Of a stretch of DNA of 54,666 nt, positions 14,411-22,454 are shown piece by piece (positions within the stretch are counted from its first letter, which is position 1; each line of letters opens with the position of its first letter). The stretch is from Desulfobacteraceae bacterium. GTDB taxonomy: Bacteria; Desulfobacterota; DSM-4660; Desulfatiglandales; Desulfatiglandaceae. A program made the translations under genes and the position numbers. The notes below the pieces were generated by a model. That model saw nothing but the letters and a program-made list of their open reading frames with translations, ran no database searches and was not told the DNA's origin. The DNA lies in assembly GCA_016783065.1 (NCBI GenBank), contig JADHXI010000005.1, forward strand, positions 1-54,666. Reading direction: 5' to 3'.

Positions 14411-15751
14411 TTATTTCACTTTTTCGTAATCGACGTCGTCTGCCCGCTTGAAGCCCTGTCCGTCATACCTGTCCCTGGGAAAGGGGTCTTCTTTTTCGTA
14501 AAGGTTTTTGAAACGCGGCCCAATCGATCGGGTATCTTCGGTAAAACCGTAGAATTTTTCCAGAGAAGGTGTGACCTTCACCAGTTCGTATTCTTTGCTT
14601 CCCAGCCCGATTAATTCTCCTGTGTTGATTTGGGCTTCCTCACTCATACCCGGCATGATCGCGGCGGCTGTTTCGAGCTTTTTCACACCGGGATCGGCTA
14701 CGCCGATATCCTCGGCCTGAGACCCGGGAGTACCGTGCGATTCCCCAACCTTGTCAAGGCAAGCTTTGTCCAGGGCTACAGGATCTTGGCTGGCAAAGAC
14801 ACCCAGATTGGGAACCAGGGGTGTATCGGCATAGTTGACGCAGTCACACCAGGGAGAAATGTCGATCGCCATGTTGATGAATCCCACCTTCCCTTTTCCC
14901 ACCGCGTTGACGGTCGCCAGGCAGGCATCGGCTATGGCCGGATGAAGCATTTCCAGCGGCTCCTTGGGAAGATTAAAAACACCGCAGCCCAGGTTGACAC
15001 CGAGATGAGCTAAGCAACCGGTGCATTTCTCCCGCTCCCATTCGACGGTATCGTCTTTGACATGGAACAGGCCATAGGGGCAGCAGTTGTTGCAACGTTC
15101 CCACATGGGGCATTCGTTCTTGCCTTTGCAGCGCTCGGGATGGAACTCCGTGGCAGCGCCCAATCCGTATTTGGGGTGCCCCCCCATGTGAACGTTATGT
15201 TTGCCTCTCTTGGACTGCGCTCCGATGCCCAGATTTTTCAAGGAACCGCCGACAACTCCCAGGGGATGACCCTTGAAATGGGTAAGTGCAATCAAAACAT
15301 CGGCGTGGGCGATGGCTTTGGCGATGAAGGCCTCTTTTAATATGTAGCCTTCCGGCAGGTCGATACGTACATCATCCGTACCACTCCAGCCGTCGGCGAC
15401 GATGAAGGGACATCCGAGTGCCTCGGAGGTATAACCGTTCCGTTCGGCCGTAATCCTCATATCCAGTTCTGTAGACCTGCCCGGGTTTGGGTTGTATGTA
15501 AGGGTGGTGGTGTCTGTGACGAAAGGGCGCCCCCCCAAGCTTTTGATTTTGTCCGCTAGTGCCCGGGCGTAAACGGGTCTCAAGTATGCGGTGTTATTCC
15601 ATTCCCCGCAGTGAAGCTTTATGGCGACCACGTCGTGCGGCTTGATCATCTCCTGGAAACCGGCCGCTTCAAATAACTCCACCATACTCGCCACATAACT
15701 AGTGTTAGGGGAAGTGCTTCTGTTTCCCATATGCCAAACCTTAGATGTCAT
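14411..15751 (-). CDS. DUF362 protein with internal ferredoxin-like cluster region
   Basis: A 446-residue cytoplasmic DUF362 protein. The N-terminal half carries the family core (VVAIKLHCGEWNNTAYLRP, ALTHFKGHPLGVVGGSLKN). In the middle a cysteine-rich insert (residues about 205-260) includes CKGKNECPMWERCNNCCP and CTGCLAHLGVNLGC, enough ligands for one or two [4Fe-4S] clusters. Such proteins are annotated as ferredoxin-like but have no agreed reaction. Ribosome-binding site GGAGGG precedes the ATG. A small helical protein follows on the same strand. In contrast to the Tat DUF362 at 6.8 kb, there is no export signal. Confidence 0.82.
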   Translation of the reverse strand: MTSKVWHMGNRSTSPNTSYVASMVELFEAAGFQEMIKPHDVVAIKLHCGEWNNTAYLRPVYARALADKIKSLGGRPFVTDTTTLTYNPNPGRSTELDMRITAERNGYTSEALGCPFIVADGWSGTDDVRIDLPEGYILKEAFIAKAIAHADVLIALTHFKGHPLGVVGGSLKNLGIGAQSKRGKHNVHMGGHPKYGLGAATEFHPERCKGKNECPMWERCNNCCPYGLFHVKDDTVEWEREKCTGCLAHLGVNLGCGVFNLPKEPLEMLHPAIADACLATVNAVGKGKVGFINMAIDISPWCDCVNYADTPLVPNLGVFASQDPVALDKACLDKVGESHGTPGSQAEDIGVADPGVKKLETAAAIMPGMSEEAQINTGELIGLGSKEYELVKVTPSLEKFYGFTEDTRSIGPRFKNLYEKEDPFPRDRYDGQGFKRADDVDYEKVK

Positions 15752-16021
15752 GAATTATACCCTCCTTTTCTTTTTTCGTTAACATCACTCTGTTAATTGT
15801 ACTTATTTAGTTTTGAGTCCACGTAAGTGATGAGAATTCCATTTTTGGGGTGGGAGTATAGGAATAAAGCCATTGTGTGTCAAGGACATATCGGCCACAA
15901 CAAGATATGCAGATTTGGAGATCAGGGCATCCTATGGAATTGAAAATTGACTATTGAATGAAACAAAGTGGGTCTGACACCTGCAACATGCGGGATACCC
16001 GTCTCTGCCGTAGTCTCCCTT

Positions 16022-17044
16022 TCAAGCAAAGGGGCCACCCATAAAATCCCTCACCAAATTTTTCAATTCCCAGTATGGAACAAGGCGCTCAAAGTCGAGT
16101 AGCGAATCCATAGCCACATTCTCAGTGGCGATACCGGATTCTTCAACAGCCGCTACAGGGTTCAATCCTCCCGCAACAATCATCCCTACCCTACCCTCAG
16201 ACACAGGGATATCCAGAAGGGGACTGCTGGGTTTGCCAATCAGCATTATTCCGCCCAGGCCAATGCTATCAAGCCTTTTCCTTATCCTCTCCACCCTCGG
16301 CATCCCCACGGAGGGGACCTCACGGAAGCTGGCTCCAATCTTCCCATTGCCGGTAAGGGCCACCTGACGGACGCTGGTCATACGACCTTTTATGAAAATC
16401 TCTAAAGGATCGATGGAAGAACCGTCATAATTAATTATTTCCGTAAAACGAAATGGGCGTCCTTCTACCAACTCCAGAAGACCACCAAAGCGCGATGTAG
16501 TGTTGATACCCTCATTCAGTAGAATCCCGTTTATAGTAACACTGCATACCGTCCCGATAGCTACCTTCCTGTCCTCTATGATTCCCCTCCCCATCTTGGT
16601 ACCGGGAAAACCCAAAACAACAAATCTTCCCATACCCAACCCCTTCCGAAAGACTAATTGAACCTGGTGCATGGCTTCATCAATTTCTTGTATGTCAATT
16701 GTGGATATATTTAGTATGATTCCTCCTTTTTGTTTCCGAATAGAAAAACTTACTTGATGGCTCAAGGTATCAACCTTTGATGCCACAAACCCAACCTTTT
16801 CAATCACAAAAGACGACTTAAGCTCATCTTCCCCTTTTGGTGTGATCTTCCGACCCTTCCTCCCGAGATTCTGTGTCAGGCCTTCCTGATCCATCATTTT
16901 AAGATAGTTTCGGACCATCCTTTGGCTCAGATCAAATCCATACTCCTGTAATCTCCGGGCAATTCTAGTTCCGCCCATGGGTTTTTCAGCATCAGACAGA
17001 ACCTTTAGAATTGACACGATCTTCCGCTTGAAGGTAATATCCAT
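16022..17044 (-). CDS. nrpR: NrpR-like transcriptional regulator (winged HTH plus NrpR domain)
   Basis: A 340-residue regulator. Residues 1-65 are a winged helix (FKRKIVSILKVLSDAEKPMG, then TRIARRLQEYGFDLSQRMVR). The rest is a single NrpR/DUF128-type domain: VGTVCSVTINGILLNEGI-like strand, RFGGLLELVEG, and GGLNPVAAVEESGI near the C-terminus. In methanogenic archaea NrpR represses nitrogen-fixation and glutamine synthetase genes and is released by 2-oxoglutarate; archaeal forms often carry two such domains, bacterial ones one. The neighbours fit: a divergent glutamate synthase-like gene and glutamate dehydrogenase. Start chosen at the ATG nine bases after GGAGG; a TTG 18 bases earlier overlaps no ribosome-binding site. 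Effector and targets are inferred. Confidence 0.85.
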   Translation of the reverse strand: MDITFKRKIVSILKVLSDAEKPMGGTRIARRLQEYGFDLSQRMVRNYLKMMDQEGLTQNLGRKGRKITPKGEDELKSSFVIEKVGFVASKVDTLSHQVSFSIRKQKGGIILNISTIDIQEIDEAMHQVQLVFRKGLGMGRFVVLGFPGTKMGRGIIEDRKVAIGTVCSVTINGILLNEGINTTSRFGGLLELVEGRPFRFTEIINYDGSSIDPLEIFIKGRMTSVRQVALTGNGKIGASFREVPSVGMPRVERIRKRLDSIGLGGIMLIGKPSSPLLDIPVSEGRVGMIVAGGLNPVAAVEESGIATENVAMDSLLDFERLVPYWELKNLVRDFMGGPFA

Positions 17045-17075
17045 AAACATCATCCTCCACAAATCCGATAGTCGT

Positions 17076-17125
17076 ATAATACCTAAAATATCGATTTTGT
17101 CAACTTATATATAGGCAACATTGCC
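17076..17125 (-). promoter_or_regulatory. nrpR-like gene promoter with GGCAA-N2-TTGCC site
   Basis: On the minus strand a perfect TTGACA (17103-17098) and TATTAT (17081-17076) are separated by 16 bases, about 30 bases before the regulator start. Immediately upstream of the -35 box lies the inverted repeat GGCAA-CA-TTGCC (17114-17125). A second copy of the half-sites is found at 17271. Autoregulation by the NrpR-like protein is the simplest reading. Confidence 0.6.
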
Positions 17126-17270
17126 GTATAACAAAAGAATAACATATTTTAAAAATGACATACACTCCAACTATCTACAATTCATAACTATCATAGTTTC
17201 ACAATCTTTTTTGACTATTTATATTGACATTTTGATTAACCAATGTTAAACAGTCAGACTTTGAAATAGA

Positions 17271-17284
17271 GGCAACTGATTGCC
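17271..17284. promoter_or_regulatory. Inverted repeat GGCAA-CTGA-TTGCC
   Basis: Same half-sites as the repeat at 17114-17125, here with a 4-base instead of a 2-base centre and followed by the same G. It lies between the divergent regulator and glutamate synthase-like genes, about 20 bases after a possible plus-strand promoter (TTGACA 17224-17229, TAAACA 17247-17252, 17-base spacing; weak -10). Candidate operator for control of the glutamate synthase-like gene. Confidence 0.5.
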
Positions 17285-17378
17285 GTCTCTCATTAGGTCA
17301 TAATTAAACGTCTCGGAAATTGTACAACTTATTGAAATTAAAGGAGTTTGTTGAGATTTAGTGCTTTCGCCTCACACA

Positions 17379-17555
17379 TGGAATAATGGAATGATGGAAG
17401 ATTGGAATGTTGATTTTAAAAGGAAGTCTTTCATTTTTGAATATTAGCAACTTGGGTGTCAAGAAGAAAATGGCCAATAAACCGATATCCCATTTTTCCA
17501 GAACCCATTATTCCATCATTCCAGTATTCCACTATTCCAATTGGGGCGGAGCCCC
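17379..17555. repeat. Two opposed arrays of 8-base repeats (TGGAATNN x4 / NNATTCCA x4)
   Basis: The left array is TGGAATAA, TGGAATGA, TGGAAGAT, TGGAATGT (17379-17410). The right array is TTATTCCA, TCATTCCA, GTATTCCA, CTATTCCA (17508-17539). Four units on each side in opposite orientation, about 100 bases apart, make a large imperfect inverted repeat. A GGGGC-GGA-GCCCC hairpin follows at 17543-17555. All of it lies in the presumed leader of the glutamate synthase-like gene. It has the look of a dispersed intergenic element; a regulatory role is possible. Confidence 0.65.
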
Positions 17556-17590
17556 TAAGTTCTAAACCAAATAGTAAGGAGAAAATAGCT

Positions 17591-19174
17591 ATGAACCTAC
17601 AAAGACCCAATTCAAATGAGGCCCTTCAAACAAGAAATCGATCTAGAGATGTAGTGCCCCAGTCCGGTATATGTAGCAGGTGTATTGACGGGTGCAAGGG
17701 GAACTGCGATATGTTCAGGGCCACTTTCCGCGGCAGGGAACTCCTTTATCCCGAACCGTTCGGCAGTGTAACCGCGGGTGCGGACAAAGACTATCCCGTT
17801 GATTATTCGCATTTGAATATTATGGGGTATGCATTTGGAGCAAAGGGGGTGGACGCGGACCCGGACAAGGCAACTTTCCCCACGGTCAATACGGAAACGT
17901 CCTTTGGCGCCGGCGAAAAGGTGAAGATGAAGGTACCCATATTCACCGGGGCCCTCGGAAGCACGGATATTGCGCGAAGGAACTGGGAACATTTTGCAAT
18001 AGGGGCCGCTATAAGCGGCATCACCCTTGTTTGTGGCGAAAATGTCTGCGGTATTGATCCTGAGCTGGAGCTTGACAGTAATGGCATGATAAAAAACTCC
18101 CCGGAGATGGACCGCCGCATAAGAGAATATCGTCGCTACCAAGATGGCTATGGGGATATCCTTGTCCAGATGAACGTGGAGGACACCCGTAACGGCGTGG
18201 CTGAATACGTCATAGATAAACTCGGAGTAGAGACAATTGAATTGAAATGGGGCCAGGGCGCCAAGTGTATCGGTGGAGAGATCAAGGTGAACTCTCTGGA
18301 CCGGGCCATTGAGCTTAAAAGGCGAGGCTATATCGTAACCCCGGACCCGGAAGATCCTGCTTCCCAGGCAGCTTTCAAGGCAGGTCCCCTGAAACAATTC
18401 GAGCGCCATTCCCGTCTTGGATTCATTGATCAGGAAGGCTTCATGAACGAAGTGGAAAGGATACGAAAACTGGGTGCCAAACGCATAACGCTTAAGACAG
18501 GCGCTTACCCCATGAGGGAACTGGCCATGGCCATCCGCTGGTCCAGCGACGCCGAAATCGATCTTCTGACCATAGACGGTGCGCCGGGCGGCACGGGCAT
18601 GAGCCCCTGGAGAATGATGAGCGAGTGGGGCATACCCTCCATCTATCTGCATTCCATGGCATATGAATTGTGTGATCGTTTAGCCAAGAGGGGATTGTGG
18701 GTCCCTGATATAGCCTTTGCAGGCGGTTTTTCTTCAGAGGATCATGTTTTTAAGGCCTTAGCCCTGGGCGCCCCTTACTGCAAGGCCGTTTGCATGGGCC
18801 GGGCCTTGATGATTCCGGGCATGGTGGGGAAAAACACTGAGAAATGGCTTAGAGGTCAAGACGGGGGCCTCCCTGCGACCGTTTCAAGATTTGGCTCTAC
18901 AAAAGAGGAAATCTTCATGAACTATGAAGTACTGAAGGAAAGGTACGGGGCTGAAGCGGACAAACTTCCGTTAGGCGCGGTCGGCCTATTCAGTGCTACG
19001 GATAAATTAAAGGTGGGACTCCAGCAATTAATGGCCGGATCCAGGAACTGGGAAGTTCAATATATCAGCAGGAAGGATATCTTCTCCCTTACCGAAGAAT
19101 GCGCAAAAGTTACCGGGATTACATATGTAATGGACGCATACAGGGAAGAGGCTATCGGTATAATAGATTCCTGA
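17591..19174 (+). CDS. FMN-binding glutamate synthase-family protein
   Basis: A 527-residue protein matching the FMN/synthase domain of glutamate synthase large subunit (COG0069), without the glutamine amidotransferase domain. The barrel signatures are visible: LTIDGAPGGTGMSPWR and FAGGFSSEDHVFKALALGA. The N-terminus has four cysteines (28, 31, 35, 39; CSRCIDGCKGNC), a likely Fe-S or metal site. Stand-alone members of this family occur in archaea and anaerobic bacteria and are thought to make glutamate from 2-oxoglutarate or to act on related substrates; the activity is unproven. Start fixed by AAGGAG nine bases before the ATG; the frame stays open 45 codons further upstream, through the repeat arrays. 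A strong terminator follows. Confidence 0.85.
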   Translation: MNLQRPNSNEALQTRNRSRDVVPQSGICSRCIDGCKGNCDMFRATFRGRELLYPEPFGSVTAGADKDYPVDYSHLNIMGYAFGAKGVDADPDKATFPTVNTETSFGAGEKVKMKVPIFTGALGSTDIARRNWEHFAIGAAISGITLVCGENVCGIDPELELDSNGMIKNSPEMDRRIREYRRYQDGYGDILVQMNVEDTRNGVAEYVIDKLGVETIELKWGQGAKCIGGEIKVNSLDRAIELKRRGYIVTPDPEDPASQAAFKAGPLKQFERHSRLGFIDQEGFMNEVERIRKLGAKRITLKTGAYPMRELAMAIRWSSDAEIDLLTIDGAPGGTGMSPWRMMSEWGIPSIYLHSMAYELCDRLAKRGLWVPDIAFAGGFSSEDHVFKALALGAPYCKAVCMGRALMIPGMVGKNTEKWLRGQDGGLPATVSRFGSTKEEIFMNYEVLKERYGAEADKLPLGAVGLFSATDKLKVGLQQLMAGSRNWEVQYISRKDIFSLTEECAKVTGITYVMDAYREEAIGIIDS

Positions 19175-19204
19175 TGCCTTATAGTTAAGTGATTTCGAAC
19201 ACCC

Positions 19205-19232
19205 GGGGCGGTTTGCAAGCCGCCCATTTTTT
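19205..19232 (+). terminator. Rho-independent terminator after the glutamate synthase-like gene
   Basis: GGGCGG and CCGCCC form a GC-rich stem (extendable inward through TTT/AAG), directly followed by ATTTTTT. It lies 30 bases after the stop codon, so the receiver/PEP-synthase hybrid gene downstream must be transcribed at least partly from elsewhere or by read-through. Confidence 0.75.
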
Positions 19233-19250
19233 CAAAAACAAGGTCGGGCC

Positions 19251-22200
19251 TTGATGCCTGCCAGGCTTATTTCACAAGACCCAACGGCCAAAGAATTTTT
19301 GTATGAAATGACCGACACATTTCCCACAGACCAACTTCCTGATAGGGCTATTCCAGGCGGAGGCAATAAGGACTTGCAAAACAGTGACCTCCCGATGGAA
19401 TTCTATGCTCGTTTAAAGGTTTACCATGAACTGATGTCAATAAAGGTGAGGGAGATCCTGCTGGTTTCCAGTCCCTATGATGCCTTTATTATGGAGGAGG
19501 ATGGGAGTCTCGCATCAAGGATCATAAATGAGTATAGCGGGTTGAACCTTAGTCATCCGCCCAGGGTGACACGGACCTCTTCGGCATATGATGCCTTAGC
19601 CCTTTTGAACATTAGAAAATTCGATATGGTTATTACCACACCACATCTGGATGATATTGATGCCTTTTCATTAGGTTTCGAAATAAAGAAGATAAAGCCT
19701 GATATACCTGTTATCCTATTGGCTCACAGCCCAAGAGGAATTTACCCACTTCCTGAGGACAAAAATTGCGATGGTATTGACAAGACATTTATCTGGTCAG
19801 GCAATTCAGATCTCCTTCTGGCCATGGTTAAAAACGCTGAAGACCACCTCAATGTAGATGCCGACACTCAAAAAGCAATGGTCCGAGTCCTTATCCTGGT
19901 TGAAGATTCCCCGGTTTATTATTCTTCCTTTCTGCCGCTTATCTATAAAGAGATCGTGAGACAGACCCAGGCAGTACTCAAGGTTGGGCTCAACGAAGAG
20001 CACAGGCTGATCACAATGCGTGCAAGGCCCAAGATACTTCTGGCCACAAGCTATGAGGAGGCCATGGAGCTTTACCAGAGGTTCCGCTCCTTCCTCTTTG
20101 GCATTATTTCAGATGCCCGTTTACCAAAAAGCAATGAATTGGATGGTGATGCGGGATTTCTTTTGCTTTCTCAGATTAAGAAGGAAGTTCCCGATGTTCC
20201 GCTTCTCCTTTTGAGTTCGCAACCAAAAAACAGGGAAAAGGCGGATCGAATTCCCGCCGTGTTCCTTGATAAGAATTCGCCACAACTTCTTTCCGAGATA
20301 CATGATTTCTTCCTGAAACATCTGGGTTTTGGCGATTTCGTATTCCGCATGCCGGATGGGAGAGAAATTGCCCGGGCATCTAATCTTCGTTCGCTTGAAA
20401 CAAAGCTCTCCCAGATACCGGATAAATCCATTTACTATCATGCAGAGCGTAATCATTTTTCAAAATGGATAATGGCTCGTTCTGAAATAGCCCTTGCCTC
20501 AAAATTTCGTGAGGTCCAGACGTCTGACTTTTGCAATGCCGACGAAATGAGGGAATATATTATTTCCAATATTCGGACTCTACGCAAAGTGCGTCAAAAA
20601 GGTGTGATTGCCAGGTTCAAGGCCGATAATTTTGATCCAAACATCATGGATTTTGTCAAAATCGGTCAGGGCTCCTTAGGGGGTAAGGCACGGGGTCTGG
20701 CCTTTATGTCCGCGGTCCTTGAACAGAACCAAGAGCTTAAAGAGAAATATCCGGAAATCAAAATTAGAATACCCAAGACCTTGGTGATTTGTACTGATGG
20801 GTTTGAATCTTTTGTGACCCAGAACAATCTGGAACGATATGCCGCAGAAGGCTTCACTGATGAAGAAGTGACAGAGGCCTTTTTAAAAGCAGAAATGCTG
20901 GAATGGCTTGTAAAAGACCTGGAAGCCTTTGTGGCTCAGGTCAGGGTACCCCTGTCCGTCCGGTCTTCAAGCCTGTTGGAAGATGCCCAGTTCCAGCCAT
21001 ATGCCGGGCTTTATCACACTTACATGATCCCCAACAATAATCCCGACCCATCCATTCGACTTGAGCATCTCGTTACTGCCATCAAATTAGTCTATGCGTC
21101 TACCTATTATCAAAGTCCCAAGGCATTTTCCAGAAGTACTTCTAATCAACCCCAAGAAGAGGCAATGGCCGTTATCATCCAGCGACTTTCCGGAAAGGAA
21201 TGCGGGGATTATTTGTACCCGGCTATTTCCGGCGTGGCCCAGTCCTATAATTTCTACCCGGTATCCCATATGAAATCGGAAGAAGGGATTGCCCACATAG
21301 CCTTAGGCCTAGGCAAAACCGTTGTGGAAGGAGAAAAGACTCTGCGCTTCTCTCCCAAGTATCCAAAGATTATGCCCCAGTTTTCCTCGGTGCACGACAT
21401 CCTTACGAATGCGCAACGCTTCTTTTATGCTTTAAGGATTAAGAACGGTGTTGAAGACCCCAGGTTATGGAAGGATTCCAACCTTGAAAAAAGGGAAGTG
21501 GATGATGCTGAAAAGGAATTTCCCGTAAGGACACTTGCCAGCACTTATGTGCCTGAAGAGGACCGTATCAGGGACACGGGCTATATCCAGGGGCCCAAGA
21601 TACTGACATTTGCCCAGGTATTGAAATATGACATCTTTCCCCTGCCTCAGCTATTGTCTGATTTGCTGACATTGGGACGAAAGGGCATGGGATGTCCTAT
21701 TGAAATTGAGTTTTCAGTGAACCTGAGCCCTGACAAAAAACGCAAAAGCGATTTCAATTTTCTCCAGATTAGACCGATGGTTGCCGATGAAGAACGTTTT
21801 CAAGTTGAAATTACATCCGAGGAGTTTGAAAAGGCATTCTGTCGTTCCACACAGGCTCTGGGAAACGGAAAAAATGAGAAGATCGCGGATATTGTTTTTG
21901 TAAAGCCCGAAGATTTTGATACCAAAGCCACTGTTCAGATCGCAGAGGAAATTGGGAATATTAACAGCGGTTTGCTCAAAGAAAAACACCCGTACCTCTT
22001 AGTTGGTCCCGGGAGATGGGGTTCTGCTGACAGGTGGCTCGGCATACCGGTTCAATGGCGGCATATTTCAGGGGTAGGCGCCATTATTGAACTGAGGAAT
22101 GAAAAACTAAAGGCCGACCCTTCACAGGGGTCACATTTTTTCCAGAATATTACATCCTTAGGTATCCATTATATCACGGTTACCGAAGGGGCCGAATCGG

Positions 22201-22340
22201 AAGATCATTTTGACTGGAAATGGCTAAATTCACTGCCTGTTGTTCAGGAAACGACCTTTTTGAGGCACGTCAGGCTGGAAAAACCATTAATACTCAAAAT
22301 TGACGGAAGGAGATCTCAATGTGTGATCATTGGTGTGTAA
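19251..22340 (+). CDS. Receiver-like / PEP-synthase ATP-grasp hybrid protein
   Basis: A 1029-residue protein in three parts. Residues about 68-160 and 212-345 are two receiver-like domains; the second keeps VEDSP (Asp219) and SDARL (Asp288), the pattern of a phosphoacceptor receiver, while the first is degenerate. Residues about 470-800 match the ATP-grasp N-terminal domain of pyruvate phosphate dikinase/PEP synthase (QGSLGGKARGL, VPLSVRSSSLLEDAQ, YAGLYHTY). The swivelling phosphohistidine domain and the PEP-binding barrel of true PEP synthase are absent; the last 130 residues are an own family tail. It cannot complete the normal reaction alone, so a regulatory or kinase-like role is likely. 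The TTG start lacks a clear ribosome-binding site; Met at about residue 49 is an alternative. Confidence 0.8.
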   Translation: MMPARLISQDPTAKEFLYEMTDTFPTDQLPDRAIPGGGNKDLQNSDLPMEFYARLKVYHELMSIKVREILLVSSPYDAFIMEEDGSLASRIINEYSGLNLSHPPRVTRTSSAYDALALLNIRKFDMVITTPHLDDIDAFSLGFEIKKIKPDIPVILLAHSPRGIYPLPEDKNCDGIDKTFIWSGNSDLLLAMVKNAEDHLNVDADTQKAMVRVLILVEDSPVYYSSFLPLIYKEIVRQTQAVLKVGLNEEHRLITMRARPKILLATSYEEAMELYQRFRSFLFGIISDARLPKSNELDGDAGFLLLSQIKKEVPDVPLLLLSSQPKNREKADRIPAVFLDKNSPQLLSEIHDFFLKHLGFGDFVFRMPDGREIARASNLRSLETKLSQIPDKSIYYHAERNHFSKWIMARSEIALASKFREVQTSDFCNADEMREYIISNIRTLRKVRQKGVIARFKADNFDPNIMDFVKIGQGSLGGKARGLAFMSAVLEQNQELKEKYPEIKIRIPKTLVICTDGFESFVTQNNLERYAAEGFTDEEVTEAFLKAEMLEWLVKDLEAFVAQVRVPLSVRSSSLLEDAQFQPYAGLYHTYMIPNNNPDPSIRLEHLVTAIKLVYASTYYQSPKAFSRSTSNQPQEEAMAVIIQRLSGKECGDYLYPAISGVAQSYNFYPVSHMKSEEGIAHIALGLGKTVVEGEKTLRFSPKYPKIMPQFSSVHDILTNAQRFFYALRIKNGVEDPRLWKDSNLEKREVDDAEKEFPVRTLASTYVPEEDRIRDTGYIQGPKILTFAQVLKYDIFPLPQLLSDLLTLGRKGMGCPIEIEFSVNLSPDKKRKSDFNFLQIRPMVADEERFQVEITSEEFEKAFCRSTQALGNGKNEKIADIVFVKPEDFDTKATVQIAEEIGNINSGLLKEKHPYLLVGPGRWGSADRWLGIPVQWRHISGVGAIIELRNEKLKADPSQGSHFFQNITSLGIHYITVTEGAESEDHFDWKWLNSLPVVQETTFLRHVRLEKPLILKIDGRRSQCVIIGV

Positions 22341-22454
22341 GGATTGGCGGTGTTCATCATTTTCAATCGTCAATCTGCAATCGAAAATGGAGCCACACGG
22401 GTAAACCCGTGGTCTTCTGCGAAGGCGGATAAAAAATCATATAGGAGGTTATTT

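Noticed and set aside
17379-17539. GGAA and TTCC half-sites as possible archaeal-type NrpR operators
   Set aside because: Within each array all units point the same way, so no GGAA-N6-TTCC pair is formed; the arms are about 100 bases apart.
17612-18652. Long open frame (346 codons) on the strand opposite the glutamate synthase-like gene
   Set aside because: The plus-strand frame has family motifs and a ribosome-binding site; the antisense frame has no recognisable domain and is a by-product of codon use.
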